Assembly (NCBI RefSeq): GCF_963678635.1
Contig: NC_087065.1
Span: 14,824,019 to 14,888,018 of the forward strand
Source: Symsagittifera roscoffensis
Lineage: Eukaryota; Xenacoelomorpha; Acoela; Convolutidae
Direction: 5' to 3'
Length of the DNA stretch: 64,000 nt
Position numbers and translations under genes: made by a program. The notes beneath the pieces were generated by a model. The model saw only the letters and a list, made by a program, of their open reading frames with translations, was not told the origin of the DNA and did no database searches. Below are positions 12,001 to 23,359 of this stretch, piece by piece (the first letter of the stretch is position 1; each line of letters begins with the position of its first letter).

Positions 12001-15000
12001 GTAAGTTCCGATCACATTAATAAGAAAAAAAATCATTTTTCTTTTTTTTCTCAAAATGTCTTTTTTTCTGTGCGTGGTGTGATGAGAGGAACAAAACGAA
12101 AGCTTATTACATACTTCTTCATGTTTACATGAGCAAGCTTGCAAGCATTGAGTTAAATTACGAGTAGATTTTTCAATCAAACTCATATACAATAGTGTTC
12201 ATTTGTGTTCTCCGCTCCTTTAGTGAAAAGTGGCAAGTGCTCCGGTTCTTTGAACGTCAATTGTGTAGGGATGTCAAGCTCGCTGCTCGAGGACATTGTA
12301 CGATGCCCATAGAGGGCAATTATTTTTCAAAAGTCTTTCTTTTTTTCTTGTTTTTCGAATGTTTTTAACCACAAAATTTCATCGCTTAGGAAACGTTGTA
12401 TGAAGCTTCAAAAGCTAGTTGCTGTTTGATAAAAATAGGTATTAAAAAATGAATGGAATTTGGCTTTTGTATATGTGTTTGTGAAGCTGTGAAATTGTTT
12501 TCACTTTTCCAAAAAAAAAATATATTGTTTTCAAATATTCTTCTGACTATTGAAAAAGTGGAACTAACTGAAAGGCCGCCTCTCTGTGTGCCTGCATATT
12601 ACCCTAGTTTTTTTAACCTTACATCATTTTCTACTGACGGTGCGTATTCATAGGTTCCGAAATAAACAATCAGTCCCATAGGTTCCAAAATAAAATAGCA
12701 GTCGCATAAGTTCCAAATTCTTTCAATTGGTCAAAAGACTAAATTAGCCGAGTCTCGGTTTAAGGTCGCCGGTGGGCGCGCTACGCGCCGCTTCGAGGCG
12801 ATAACCGGCTCTAAATTTTGTATAGAGTCCTACCCTTTGGTGGCAGGCTCGCAACACGTTGGCGCGGCTGCGGCGGTCACTATTCTGCAGCTTGAGTTTA
12901 TGCTGTTGGAACAGTAAACAATCAATCCATAAATTCGTTGGCTCAAATTTCAACCAATCAGAATTCAAGGAGATACATTTTGGAACTTATGCGACTGATT
13001 TTTTATTTTGGAACCTATGAATATTGGAACCTATGAATATTGGAACCTATGGGAATTCACCGAAAAAACGGGTAGTTGGAAAGTCATCTGTATAAGCGAT
13101 GGCGCCCGATTTTTGTAGAAAGATAACGACCAAATGTCCTTTTTTGGCCTTGTCTTCTTTTTTAAAACTACCTTTTTTGGCCTTGTCTTCTTTTTTAAAG
13201 AATTTTGAAAAACAACCCTCCTAATTCAATCGAAGGAACTGGTTGTTGGTAGCTTCCCTCTTTAATCGAGTACACTTTGGGTTTTGTAGAAAAAAGTTAC
13301 GGTCTCAAAAATATCTTAACTCAATTTGAAAAAGAAAGTAATTGAAAATTCAAGTTTTGTTCGTTTTGTCCGGATAATTTAAATCAGCACTGTATAATAG
13401 ACGCTATCAGCGCAGTCATTGATTTTCTTATTTTTTCAAATATACCAGTGTTCCAACAGAATTTGAAAAAAAATGCTCCAACAGAATGCTCCTTGAATTC
13501 GAAGAAAATCTTGTTCAAAAGAGCATTTGACACTGAGTAATTGTGAATCATGGTATCAGTTGAATTTGCGTAATTCAAAAATATACGCAAATTTATTGTA
13601 ATATTTTTTCGATAGAGGTAACTTTTGACTTCTACTTTCTGCGTTAGAGAAGATTCTTTTTTTTTGGTTTCAAGCAAGCCAAGCCCGCCCCTATGAGTTA
13701 ACGAGTTGGAAAATGTTTTAGATGATGAAGATATCGAGCCAGTGATTGCTTCACGGATTCCTGATTCGAACCCCTGCAAACGTCGTAAGACAAGCAGTCA
13801 CCTTCCCACCAGCAGAGGTGTACCCATAATGCCATCAACTGTAGGTTCATCTCTCACGGACAGAAAAGATGTCTGTTCTGCTACGCGAACAGAAGATTCG
13901 ATGTCCAGACCTGCTGTGGGAACGAAACGTCGAGTATCCTTTCACGCGCAAACTAGAGTGCGTGAACTCAGAAATGAAAGTCACATCGATGATGTTAGTA
14001 GCACCCAAACATCGCCCCAGAAAAGTATGAATAATTTTTCGTTTCACCAATCTTTCAGGGAAAAATTGAATAGAACTTGTGAGATTAATGGGAACAGCAA
14101 TAACGTTACGTCCCCTTTTCCTGGAATTAAACGATCTGGCGCTTTGAACTCTGGTAAACTTTTTTCGACTTCATCAAATGCTCATATGAGTTTTTACAAT
14201 TCCCCGCTCAGTAAGTCATTCAACGTGGGAAGCTCAGCGTCCACCCCTCAGCTACCTCTCGGCGAATCCAGATTTTATAAGTCAACGAAAGGAGTTGAAG
14301 GCATGCAAAACAGTCCATTGGTACCAAACTCAACTTTTGACCCTACTGTTTTCGCGTCACCTAATTTTGGTACAAATTTAACGTTACCCAATCGTGGCTT
14401 GAATGCTACGGCAACACCGACCAGATACAAAATCAGGAGATCCAGCAGAAGCAATGTACCTTTGAGTGGCAACGCTCAGAAGATTCTAGAAAAGCTGGAA
14501 CAGCCAGTAACGCACACTGAAATTCATAGGATGAGGACTATGGGGCCTCTGAAATCTGTGCACGATTTCAATCCAATCAGTAAAGTCGCCGATGTAAATC
14601 AAAGCGAGGGAAGTCAAGAAAGCGATGTACCCAAAACTTCATTGCCATCATTCTCTTTCTTGAGCTCAAGACGAGTAATGCCGCCTCTCAAAGCCAAAAT
14701 CACTCCCCCTAAACTCAAAGAAAGCCCACAGGAAAAAGGTGCCACCAACCCCTTTGCTAAGAAATTATCTGAAGCTGACTCAAATGAGAAGCAAAATCAT
14801 ACAACCAAAGCCGAGAAATCAGAGTTTAGTTTTGCTCCGCCAACCCCCAAGAAGTATGATTTTAATCAGGATAACAGCAGTAGCATGGGAACGGCTTCAA
14901 ACAGTAAAAGCGTGCCATTCAAACTGGCAGAGACTTCAAAACCAAAGAGTTCAACGACAGTTTCAGAAACAAACGCCGAGGAAGACACTTCCAAAATCAA

Positions 15001-16219
15001 ATCTCTGGCTGAAAGACTCAAACCTCCTGCTGGTTCGTGGAATTGCGAGTTGTGTTTGTCCAGAAATGAACAGGATAGAAATAAATGTGCGGCGTGTGAA
15101 ACTCCGAAAAAGATAGAGAAACCAGTCAAGATTGAAAATAAATCCACGGTTTTCAGTGATGCTGGTAAGAGTTCGCTAAGTGGACAGTCCATATTTCCCA
15201 TAACCTCTAATAAGTTGGCAGAAAAGTTCAAAACTTCAGCTGGAACATGGTCTTGTGATACCTGTCTTGTCCAGAACAAAAGCGGGGATGACCAATGTGT
15301 TGCCTGTCTGTCTAAAAAACCAGTAGAATTTCAAAATTCAGCTCCTATGTTTGGTGTAACGTCGACAATGCCACTTGCCTCTAACAAGTTAGCAGAAAAA
15401 TTCAAAATGAGTGCCGGCACATGGTCTTGTGACGTATGCTTGATTCAAAATAAAAGCGAAGACGATAAATGTGTTGCTTGTGAAACATCGAAACCTGGAT
15501 CATCACAAAAATCCTCCGCTTCAAATGGTCCTAGTTTCAAAACAAACCCCAACGTTTTTTCAGCAGTCAAAAGCGACTCCAGTAAACCTCAAATCAAGTT
15601 CGGAGTTATCAATAGCACGGATCACTCAGCTGCGTTTGGAGGTGGAAGCAGTTTATTCAAACCATGTTCCAATCCAATTAGTTCTGAAACTTCTGGGTTC
15701 AAATTTGGTGTATCGTCCACGAATAGCAGTATTGCTTCGAGCTTTGTGTCAAACTCAAGTATTTTTTCGATGCCCAAAACTAATACCGTTGAACCAAAAA
15801 TATGGTCTGATAAGCCAGATCAACCTTTTGTATTTGGTAGTTCAAATGCCATCGCCGCTAAATTTGATACGAATTTCGCAGCTCCTAAAACTACTTCGCT
15901 TATGTTCGGAGCCAAATCGACTGCTGATAATGCAACAAAGTCTGATTCAATTGACGGAAGCCTGAAGAAAAATGTCACTTTTTCGTTTTCAATGCCTTCG
16001 GCCAAAGGAGACATAAAAATGTTCAGTGCAAACAATAATGATTTAGTAGCTGCACCTAAGATGAGTAACGGAGATGCATCAAAGACCCCCGCTTTTGCAA
16101 CTCCCCTCTTCAGTTTTTCGAATCCGCCAGCTCTCGGAAGTGGGTTCAAAACTGACTCTTCAGCCCCAAAAGAACCGGTTCCCATGTTTATGTTCAATGC
16201 TCCAAGCAAACGAGCTTAA
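9083..16219 (+). CDS. NUP153: NUP153-like nuclear pore basket nucleoporin
   Basis: Two exons, 9083-9314 and 13722-16219, join in phase 1 (GATG/gtaaga ... ttttag/ATGAT) into 910 codons including the stop. The protein acts at the nuclear basket of the pore, in pore assembly and transport (family knowledge). Residues 29-47 form a Trp/Phe-rich amphipathic segment like the membrane-binding N-terminus of NUP153. Exon 2 opens with an acidic stretch and an IASRIP motif, then Ser/Pro-rich sequence and SGNAQKILEKLEQP near residue 327, as in the NUP153 middle region. Three RanBP2-type zinc fingers (W-x-C-x2-C-x10-C-x2-C) start at W517, W587 and W645. The tail has scattered FG (KFG, VFG, MFG) and ends in a short basic PSKRA. 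At 909 aa it is shorter than the vertebrate protein (about 1475). A 3' splice acceptor lies 5 nt before the ATG. Confidence 0.9.
9500..9730. mobile_element. Short MITE, CAGGGATGGGTA termini
   Basis: CAGGGATGGGTA at 9500 is matched by the inverted TACCCATCCTTG ending at 9730 (one mismatch). The interior is AT-rich with no coding sequence. CAGGG-type termini suggest a non-autonomous hAT element, but I see no clean 8-bp target duplication. It lies inside the NUP153 intron. Confidence 0.5.
10340..11820 (+). repeat. Diverged tandem array, about 160-bp monomers
   Basis: Nine to ten units can be counted from the landmark TTTTCGAGATATGA: 10441, 10553, 10716, 10890, 11049, about 11211, 11371, 11484 and 11622. 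Most steps are 159-174 bp, with shorter ones of about 112 and 138. Each unit also carries CTGTAGTTGGGGGCTGTCAG and CTCTCAGGGGTTGC. It lies within the NUP153 intron. A monomer-like copy forms the 3' tail of the LINEs near 33620 and 38840. Confidence 0.85.
11950..12050 (-). repeat. Dispersed repeat, GAACATTCTGTGCTACTTGCA family
   Basis: The reverse complement of this stretch matches sequences at about 47776-47825 (+), about 59114-59165 (+) and about 52690-52760 (-). All share a G(A/T)ACATTCTG(T/C) core followed by CTTGCACA and ACCGGCT. It is probably a short non-coding interspersed element. Confidence 0.5.
12648..13055. mobile_element. Foldback element, 41-bp inverted arms
   Basis: Arms at about 12677-12717 and 12978-13019 are inverted copies with few mismatches; each contains GGTTCCAAAATAAAA or its complement. 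Extra ATAGGTTCC/GGAACCTAT units repeat at both outer edges. A GC-rich insert lies between the arms at about 12765-12895. No transposase is visible. Confidence 0.75.
13138..13199 (+). repeat. Short tandem duplication, about 32-bp unit
   Basis: TTTTTTGGCCTTGTCTTC and its T-rich tail occur twice back to back in the NUP153 intron. Confidence 0.75.
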
Positions 16220-18345
16220 CATTCATCTTTCACGTCAGTTCTCAAGTTTCACAAGAGAGAAATTAACTCTAAACTGTTCGAATTTATTTAATGTGATGAT
16301 ATAATGATAACGAAGAGTTTCAAGTTTTCTAGCCTTATGCAAGGCTTACAGGGCCAATTTTGGTCCAGGTTTTTCTCTATTTTTGACTTCGAAATTAGCT
16401 TTACTACTCGGGAAAGTACTAGAGTTTTGTCGTTAACATATTTATGATTCAGTTAACTCCTTGTCTAATGTGAAATTTGAAATTCTTGACAGTTGTTTTG
16501 AATTTTCTGGGCTCTTTTCCTTTTACATTCTGCTTTGCGTATTTTCCAGTTTAATATAAATATGAAATTATACTACATCTAAATGCGTAGGTTGTCGATG
16601 AAAGATAAAAATAACAAATGTGTTCGAAGTTTGTTCACCATGCCAGTTTTCTTCGAGAAAAGTGTTATTACGGTTTTCAGAATCGAAAATTAAATATGAG
16701 CGGGAAATTGGAAAAGAGCCATTTCTGGATTGATGCTGAATTTGCTGACTAATTTAAAACTTATTGCTGGAAGATGTTGGTAATATGTCTGAGCAATTTC
16801 ATTTGAAAAAAGTGTTGGTTTGTAATTGCGATTGATAATTCAAACTTGAAACAAGCTTTTTAAAACGATTTTAAGTGCTAATGAACGAAGTAATTTTTTT
16901 TCATGTTTTATTACGCTTACGATTAGCGAGCGTTATCAAATTGGAATTGAAACTTTTTTCGGGCTAATGATTTGTTTTAAAGAATCAATTTTGAATTACT
17001 GGATAGCGAGTGCATTCTCCATTTACATGCTGACATGCTAAAATTCTCGAAAATCTAAACTAAGCTACGTGTCTACTGCTATTAAGGTATTCTTGAGAAT
17101 TTATTTAAGTATTGAAGTTTGTTCTTGGAAACATTTAATTTTCGGCATTGTTATGTGTCTGCTTTTTGTCGGCATAGTTGCCACATCGTTCAATTTTTGG
17201 TACTGAAATTGAACGCCATTTTGGTTTCTTGTTAAATAGATGCGATTATATTTAATTTTTTGTTCAGTTTTTTTGCCAAAGGTTTATTCATCATAGTTCC
17301 AGCCGTTGTATGGTCTTAAATGTTATCTTATCTTAAGTCATTTAAAGGTTAAAAATTGATTTTGATTCGTGTTTACTTCAGGTGGGGGCGATGCCAAAAC
17401 TTCTGTGGTGATTATTTTTCTGACAGCAATTTTGTTTTCTGCTGAACAAGCTTCTACCTTAAGATTATCGGCCTAATTACCGCTAGATACATATTACCTA
17501 AGTGCTATTTCGACGCTTGAAATTGTTATTCATGACATACTCTTTTCAAATTTTATTCGTCCAGACATGTGAAAGACCTTTGGCAGACGTGTTTTTTCGG
17601 TTTTCGAATTATTTTTTTTCTGTTTGGCAGGTTTTGTCTGCTAGCCTACCGTGCTATGTTGGTGATTTATTGCAATTGGTGCGAAGCTTTGCTTTGCATG
17701 TGTTAAGTTTTTGACGGTTTGATTTTTCATTTTCTTTAGTTACTTCAAATACACTGAAATAGAACGCACTTACCTTGAACAAACCCGGAAAGAAACACTC
17801 ATCTTGTATTTCTATGGTTTCAGAAAAATTGTTGGAATTCGTTTTGCGGTTTTGGTTTTGATTAAAAAAACGTTAAAGTATAGCGTTTATAATCCAGTAA
17901 GATTTAAATTGAGAGATCAGCTTCTAAGCAATTTTCGAAATCGAAAAATATTCAGACCAGTTTTTCTTGACATTGAGACGACTTTGATTTTTTAGAGTCC
18001 AATTCACAAACAATAGGGCTTAAATATAATACTGCACTTGATCCTTGTACGAGCTTCCCTTGAGGTAGTAGAAAAAAATAAGGAAATGGACCTTACTCTA
18101 CATAGTACCTTTCCTCTCAAGAGTGGTCGTATAAAACTCAATTCTAACAGATTTGTGGAAATGCTGTATGGGGGAACTTTTCTAAATTAAACTCTTGAAA
18201 AGTAGTTAGTCAGTTTCCATGAATTCCTATTCAGTTTAGTTCCATTTGAAATAGCACAAGCAGAAATGCAACTGTTTTTGCTGAAAGTCTTGATGAAATC
18301 ATTTTTTTGCAGTTGCTTTTTACCCTTGCGATAAGCAAGGGTGTT
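16220..18345. other. NUP153 3' flank and intergenic DNA
   Basis: I found no AATAAA close to the NUP153 stop; the nearest A-rich hexamer-like site is AATATAAA at about 16553. Apart from the MITE at 16509-16720, no gene or RNA is recognised. The short ORFs lack domains. Confidence 0.4.
16509..16720. mobile_element. Foldback MITE, GGCTCTTTTCC family (copy 3)
   Basis: Begins GGCTCTTTTCC and ends GGAAAAGAGCC, about 212 bp, like the other copies. The flanks AATTTTCT and ATTTCTGG are only partly alike, so the target duplication has decayed. Non-coding. Confidence 0.6.
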
Positions 18346-18353
18346 GCAATCGG
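18313..18353 (+). repeat. Dispersed hairpin repeat CCCTTGCGATAAGCAAGGG
   Basis: CCCTTGC and GCAAGGG pair around a 5-nt loop and are followed by TTGCAATCGGG. Related copies lie at about 18872-18900 and 54783-54815; the tail alone is at about 59922. It is likely part of a short interspersed element; the copy here was interrupted by the MITE at 18354. Confidence 0.6.
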
Positions 18354-18764
18354 GGGTGGCGTCCCTCATGCTTGAAGGACCGAATGCTTGAAATTAATTT
18401 TAGCTTACTTTCAGCCAATCAGAATTGAGTATTCAAAGTCTCAAAGTAAATCGCGAAAATTAAGAAAATAAATCCAGGCCATTAGTGTTAATATGGACCG
18501 ATTAGATAATAAGCAGATGAGTTTTCAAGACTGAAAAATTCTTATGACATTGACCTCATTAATCTTGATGATTATCTGAATAGTATTGCGGTTGTAACCC
18601 GCAATTTGTAATGTTTTTGATTATTTTCCACTGATTTAATACGTTTTCTGTTAATTTTGACTTCGATTTTGGGAGAAAGGCATTTAGCCAATAGAATATC
18701 TCTGCGATTTTGATTGGTTGAAATTTTTCAAGCATTCGGTCCTTCAAGCATGAGAACCCTCCCC
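18354..18764. mobile_element. Foldback MITE with 8-bp target duplication GCAATCGG
   Basis: A perfect 26-bp inverted repeat lies at 18367-18392 and 18727-18752. The outer ends (GGGTGGCG and CCCTCCCC) are imperfectly inverted. The exact 8-bp sequence GCAATCGG flanks both sides (18346-18353 and 18765-18772). It has landed inside another repeat, the one carrying the hairpin CCCTTGCGATAAGCAAGGG. Confidence 0.85.
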
Positions 18765-18772
18765 GCAATCGG

Positions 18773-20180
18773 GCACTAGAATTTTGCCTCTGTAAAAAAT
18801 TTTATTTATAGGATAATTAAGTTTTGGTCATCTGCGTCCGAACTCGTGTCTGCAATTTAAATGCTGGTTCTTTTTACCCTTGCGATAAGCAAGGGTGTAA
18901 TCGAAATTTGTTTATTAAAATGGTGGTAAGTTAAACAAGTCTGATTTCAGTATACCATTTTTTTTTTCATTCTTGTCTTCTTTATTCGATTTCGGTTTAT
19001 AATATATCGGCTTAGAGGCTTTTTTGAGTCGTTTGAGAAGGGGAGTTTTCTAATAAATTTATTTCCCGGCGCAACGTGTCTACTCAAGAATCGTCGGTTT
19101 GTTACCGCTTTGTAACTTTTGTTTTCATGCTTAGTTGACAATCAATTGTCTTACCTGTAAGTATATTTAATCAAAGACTCTTTACTCAAGACAAAATCAA
19201 GACAAATCATGGAAATTTTTTAGCAGGTTTCATTTCGATTTTTTAAATATTTTATTTGGGTTTTTTTAATTTCTTTCATCTTTATTTCTCTCGTTTAGTT
19301 TGTCATGCTTTGTACTTGTTGTATAGATTCGCCTCTGCTTATAATTGTTCTGAAGGTACAACTAAATTGTTTTCGCAAATAATTTTTAAAGTTTTTTGAT
19401 CTTTCGGTTTATCGGTCCATCTGCAAGTATTGATAGTCAATCATTTTGGTATCGCATGTGGTGCGAAGCTTGCAAGCACCACATAAGCAAGCTGTGTGAA
19501 AGTTGTTTCCGATGATTTTTTGTAGCCGAAGAGCTCTTTCTCTCGAAAAAAAACGGTTTAACTTTTTTGCATTTACCTCAGTTCGTTTGACGAATATAAG
19601 AGTGTACATTTTTCAATTTAAACCAGTAAACGTTATTAAAATTATTCAACTTTGTATTCATAAAGTCAATGGCTTTTTTATTTGCGTATTTGTGTCGTTG
19701 TTCTTAGTGAGTATGTTTTCTTTAATTCCTTTTTTCGATCTAAATTATTGCTTCTAATTATCTTGATAATCTTTCTATCATGTAAATAGGTTGCTTTAAA
19801 ACTAACGGTTTCAATTTGTTTGTTGATTTATCCGAGAAACATAGTAAAATGTGTAAATTGGTAACATAAACGATGAGACTGGAACCCAATTGCTCCTTTT
19901 TAAGTTCGAGTCGGCTGTTTTACGAATGAAATATCTGCAGAAAGCTAAATAGTTGAGACAAACAGAGATGTTCCATAAAGTGTTTATTAATCCGGGCCTG
20001 ACTCTGGCCCAGCCGACCGTACAATTCAACCTGAGGGGAATAAAGAGGCAAGCTAAAAATGAAAATCCGAGAAAATCATTCAAAATCTGAATTGGAAAAG
20101 TTATTGAAGTTAAAACTCCTTGACTAGAATCTCTTAGTTCATACGAATATTCACTTTGCGAATTAAATTTCCAAAGTTGC
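18773..20180. other. Intergenic DNA, nothing firm
   Basis: AT-rich sequence with a second copy of the CCCTTGCGATAAGCAAGGG hairpin at about 18872. No conserved domain was recognised in any short frame. Confidence 0.35.
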
Positions 20181-22195
20181 CTTTCTTTAGAAAGACGAAT
20201 GAGATTTTGTCAATCTCTGTTGTCACGAAATTTCAGTATCATTCTCTTGACCGAAACGTGGATTGATGTTTCCATGCCATGCTTATCACTATTCTGCGAG
20301 CATGGTTATTCGGTTATTTGTAGAAGCGATCGACGAACGGGCATCTGGAGGAGTCCTTATAGCTGGTAGCGTAGAATTTCTTGCTAAAAGCAAGGTTTTT
20401 TCGCTGAAGCGTTCGATTTTGGAGTTTGTACTGTGATCAGTTCCAATGTTGGACTGTTCGAGTTTGTTTTATTATATCTTCCTCCACGTGGATCTCCTTA
20501 TTATTTGTCACCTTCCCTTGTTGAAAAAAAAATTGAGTTCTATTGCTTCTCACATAATGTCCATTTTCAGTACGCTCTCAAAAATTTACCAACTCGAATG
20601 GCTAATTTGAAGCGACTTCAATTTTTCTTCCGTTCATTGGGATGCTATGATGTCGACCCGCTCAAATGATCAAACAATATTAGAGTATCTAACTGCAACT
20701 CTTTCAGTTAATTCATTCACCGACTCACAATTATGGGAACATTCTGGATCTTGTTTTCTTCTCGAATTGCGAATTTTGAGATTACAGAGTTTTATCATCT
20801 ATCTCGTTGTCTGATCATTTTCCTATCGTATTTTCTTTTATCTCTACTATTGACCAAATAGATACTCCTTATACAGTTCAGGATTCAGTTAATACTTTTG
20901 ATCAACAAAAATTTCAACGCTACCTTACTGATGCTTCTTGATAAAGTTTACTTAAGTTATGACGATAATGTCAATCAGCTCATTCTAAATCTTGACTTCC
21001 AAAAGCGTTTGATTCCTCACGTGTTTTTTTTTGCTCAACAAACTCGCTCTAATTGGTTTTAACCAAGATTTTGTCTAACTGTTTCAGTCCTACTTGGAAG
21101 GTAGAGTGCAGTGTGTTAAAGTAAATGGATGTTTACCTAGCCCATTACCAGTAACTAAAGGTCCAAGCACAGAGGGAAGTGTGCTTGGACCTTTGCTGTT
21201 CATCATTTTCACACATGACATTCTCGATTTGCCGATAAACTCAGCCTGTTTTTTTCGATGATACAAAGCTGAATACATCTCTCGCTCCTCTCTATTCCAA
21301 CTTGCAGGATGACTTAGATGTCCTTAAACTTTGGGCGACTGATCATGAGCTTAGTTTTAATTTACATAAATGTGTTGTTTTACCAATTGTGGGATCAAGA
21401 ATTTTGCACCCATCTTACTGGGAAATAGTGAGCCCCAAATTATCGAGCTAAAATTTCTGACTTAGTAATAGAAACTACTTGTAATTTAAAATGGGTTTAT
21501 CATGCAAGAAATAAAGTACAGAAGGCGCGAAGAGTTTTCGGTCATCTACGGCATTGTACTCCATGACACATTCCTGCAGGTGTGAAATATAATTTTTTCC
21601 AAGGGCTTGCAATTTTATCCTACAATATTCTCATCCCTTGGTTTCTGGATATAAACAATATTGAGACAATTCAAATAGTTCAATTACTCTGGTCTTAAAT
21701 AATGTTACGGCGCTTAAAATTATCATGATTTGCTGTTCCTATCAAATACGCTGCCGATAGCTCACCAATTGATTAAACGAGAGATACGATTCTTCATCAG
21801 TGTTCCTCTCGGAGCCAATTGTTTAAATTTTGTTTAGTTTTTTGAAATCCTGGAACCAAATCGAAATCTCAGGCACTCTTCATATTTCAACTTGGAACCT
21901 CGCAAAGTCTCTCAAGTCCTGGCATCGAAATCGTTTTTCCACGGGATCGTGAATATTGTCAACGACTACATTTAGATATCGGGTCAAAACATTATCCAAC
22001 AATCAAATATGTTTTTTTTGCGCAAATTTCTCAGTGAGTTATGTTCTTCAAAATATAACTTTTTATGTCATGTGCATGCTCGCTGAAATGCCGTTGTTCG
22101 TTCTTATATAATTTCATAACAGTGTTGTTTGACTTATATAAATTCCTCACGGGGTAAATTGTCTTTTACTACTGCTACTACTACTACTACAATTT
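20180..22195 (+). pseudogene. Dead non-LTR retrotransposon (LINE)
   Basis: Fragments in all three frames, in the expected order: endonuclease N-terminus with LTETW at about 20248, a later endonuclease piece with SDHFPIV at about 20810, reverse-transcriptase core with GSVLGPLLFIIF at about 21177-21213 followed by a decayed DDTKL, and the thumb region with QDDLDVLKLWATDHELSFN near 21306. The usual IPQ before GSVLGP is lost. There are many stops and frameshifts. The 3' end is probably the TAC microsatellite at 22172-22191. A CR1/jockey-like lineage is inferred; no RNase H was seen. Confidence 0.75.
22172..22191 (+). repeat. TAC/CTA microsatellite at LINE 3' end
   Basis: Six or so CTA units follow the last LINE-like sequence. 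Short 3' terminal repeats of this type are common in CR1/RTE-like LINEs. Confidence 0.7.
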
Positions 22196-23133
22196 GTTTA
22201 AAAAAATTTGTTGCCTTGTTATACTTTGTAAATTTTTTTGGTTGCGATTGATGCTAAGTTTATCTCTACTTCTGTGAGATAATTTTGAATTAGATAAAGT
22301 AATATAATAATGGATTTTGTAAAGTTTACTGTCATGTTCTGCATAATCGAACAAATTCCACAATTTTTCCAAATTTTAACCAACGGAGAATATAATGTTT
22401 TCTTCCATAAGATCAAAAGCGTATACACGCTAGAAAAAATGCAGCGCTTGTTCGGTGCATATCATTTGCAATGTTTTAAGCATGGCATTGCTCTGTGGTG
22501 TGGAACGGAGAACTCTCTGCATTCTTTCAGAAATTAGGCTGATTAATCTTATGACTATTCTAGTATGGGAATGTAGCGAGCGGACTATTGAAGGCTGAGT
22601 ATGGTATTGCAGAGTTGGGTTGCTCAATTTCGCATCAATAGAACAGTCATATTTTTTTTAAAAAAAGTACAAATTGGTCATAAAAGGGGGGTTATGCTGT
22701 CCGATTTGATACCCGATTTTACGGACGGTTTTTTGCCCGAGAGGGCTGGGCAAAAAAGTTTCGGTTTTTTCCCTCTTTATATCTAAATCGGTATGATTAC
22801 CTTTTTAATGAATGCTACTACGGATAGGAATGTTCACCATTAGGGTAGGCGCTAAGTGGGTTCGTCCAACCCTTCGCCTATGCTCGCTGTAAATTAATTG
22901 TCAAATTATTTTGTCGTTTGTTATGTTTGAACGTTTTTTCTGTCGATGAAAATTTTTTTGTGTGTTAGCGGAATTAATTCCTCTTCTCGTAATGAAGCAA
23001 GATATTAACACTTCATATAGAATACAATGAACTATTGTTTTTACAGTTCTTTGTACATAGTTATGAGTTCAAAGCGGAAGCCAGGTAGAAACATCATTTT
23101 TGACTTGAGAAGTTGAGTGCTCTCAATTTGGAA

Positions 23134-23353
23134 TCAGTTCTTTTTGTAGAATTGAATTGCAGGGGCCATATCTGCGTTTGTCGTGAGCTTGATACTTGGG
23201 AGATTTGTTCTCCTTACGAGTTCTTCGTCCGTGTCGAGTAGTTTCTTTGCTAGGCCACTTCTTCGTGCGTTTCCCGCCACTCGCATCATATAAAGTTCAG
23301 CCGAATTCGATTCGTGTTTTGACAACGCGAGAGTGCCCATTATCTTTTCACTG
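23134..23353 (-). pseudogene. GNAT N-acetyltransferase terminal exon, probable remnant
   Basis: On the minus strand an acceptor (gacag at about 23354-23358) is followed by an open frame with the GNAT core: beta strand IMGTLALSKHE, then AELYMMRVAGNARRSGLAKKLL, where ARRSGLA fits the acetyl-CoA R/Q-x-x-G-x-G/A loop, then TNADMAPAIQFYKKN. The frame stops exactly where family members usually have Gly-Phe (FYKKxGF). After the TGA the same frame resumes with Phe and about 30 further residues, so a single-base change from a Gly codon is plausible. I could not find matching upstream exons in 23354-25547. It may be a pseudogene fragment or the last exon of a minus-strand gene. Confidence 0.55.
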
Positions 23354-23359
23354 CTGTCA

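Noticed and set aside
18055-18120. TGAGGTAGTAG, the first 11 bases of let-7, at about 18062
   Set aside because: Bases after the match do not follow let-7, and the surrounding sequence forms only a bulged, weak hairpin. An 11-base match in 128 kb of both strands is not rare enough to support a microRNA.
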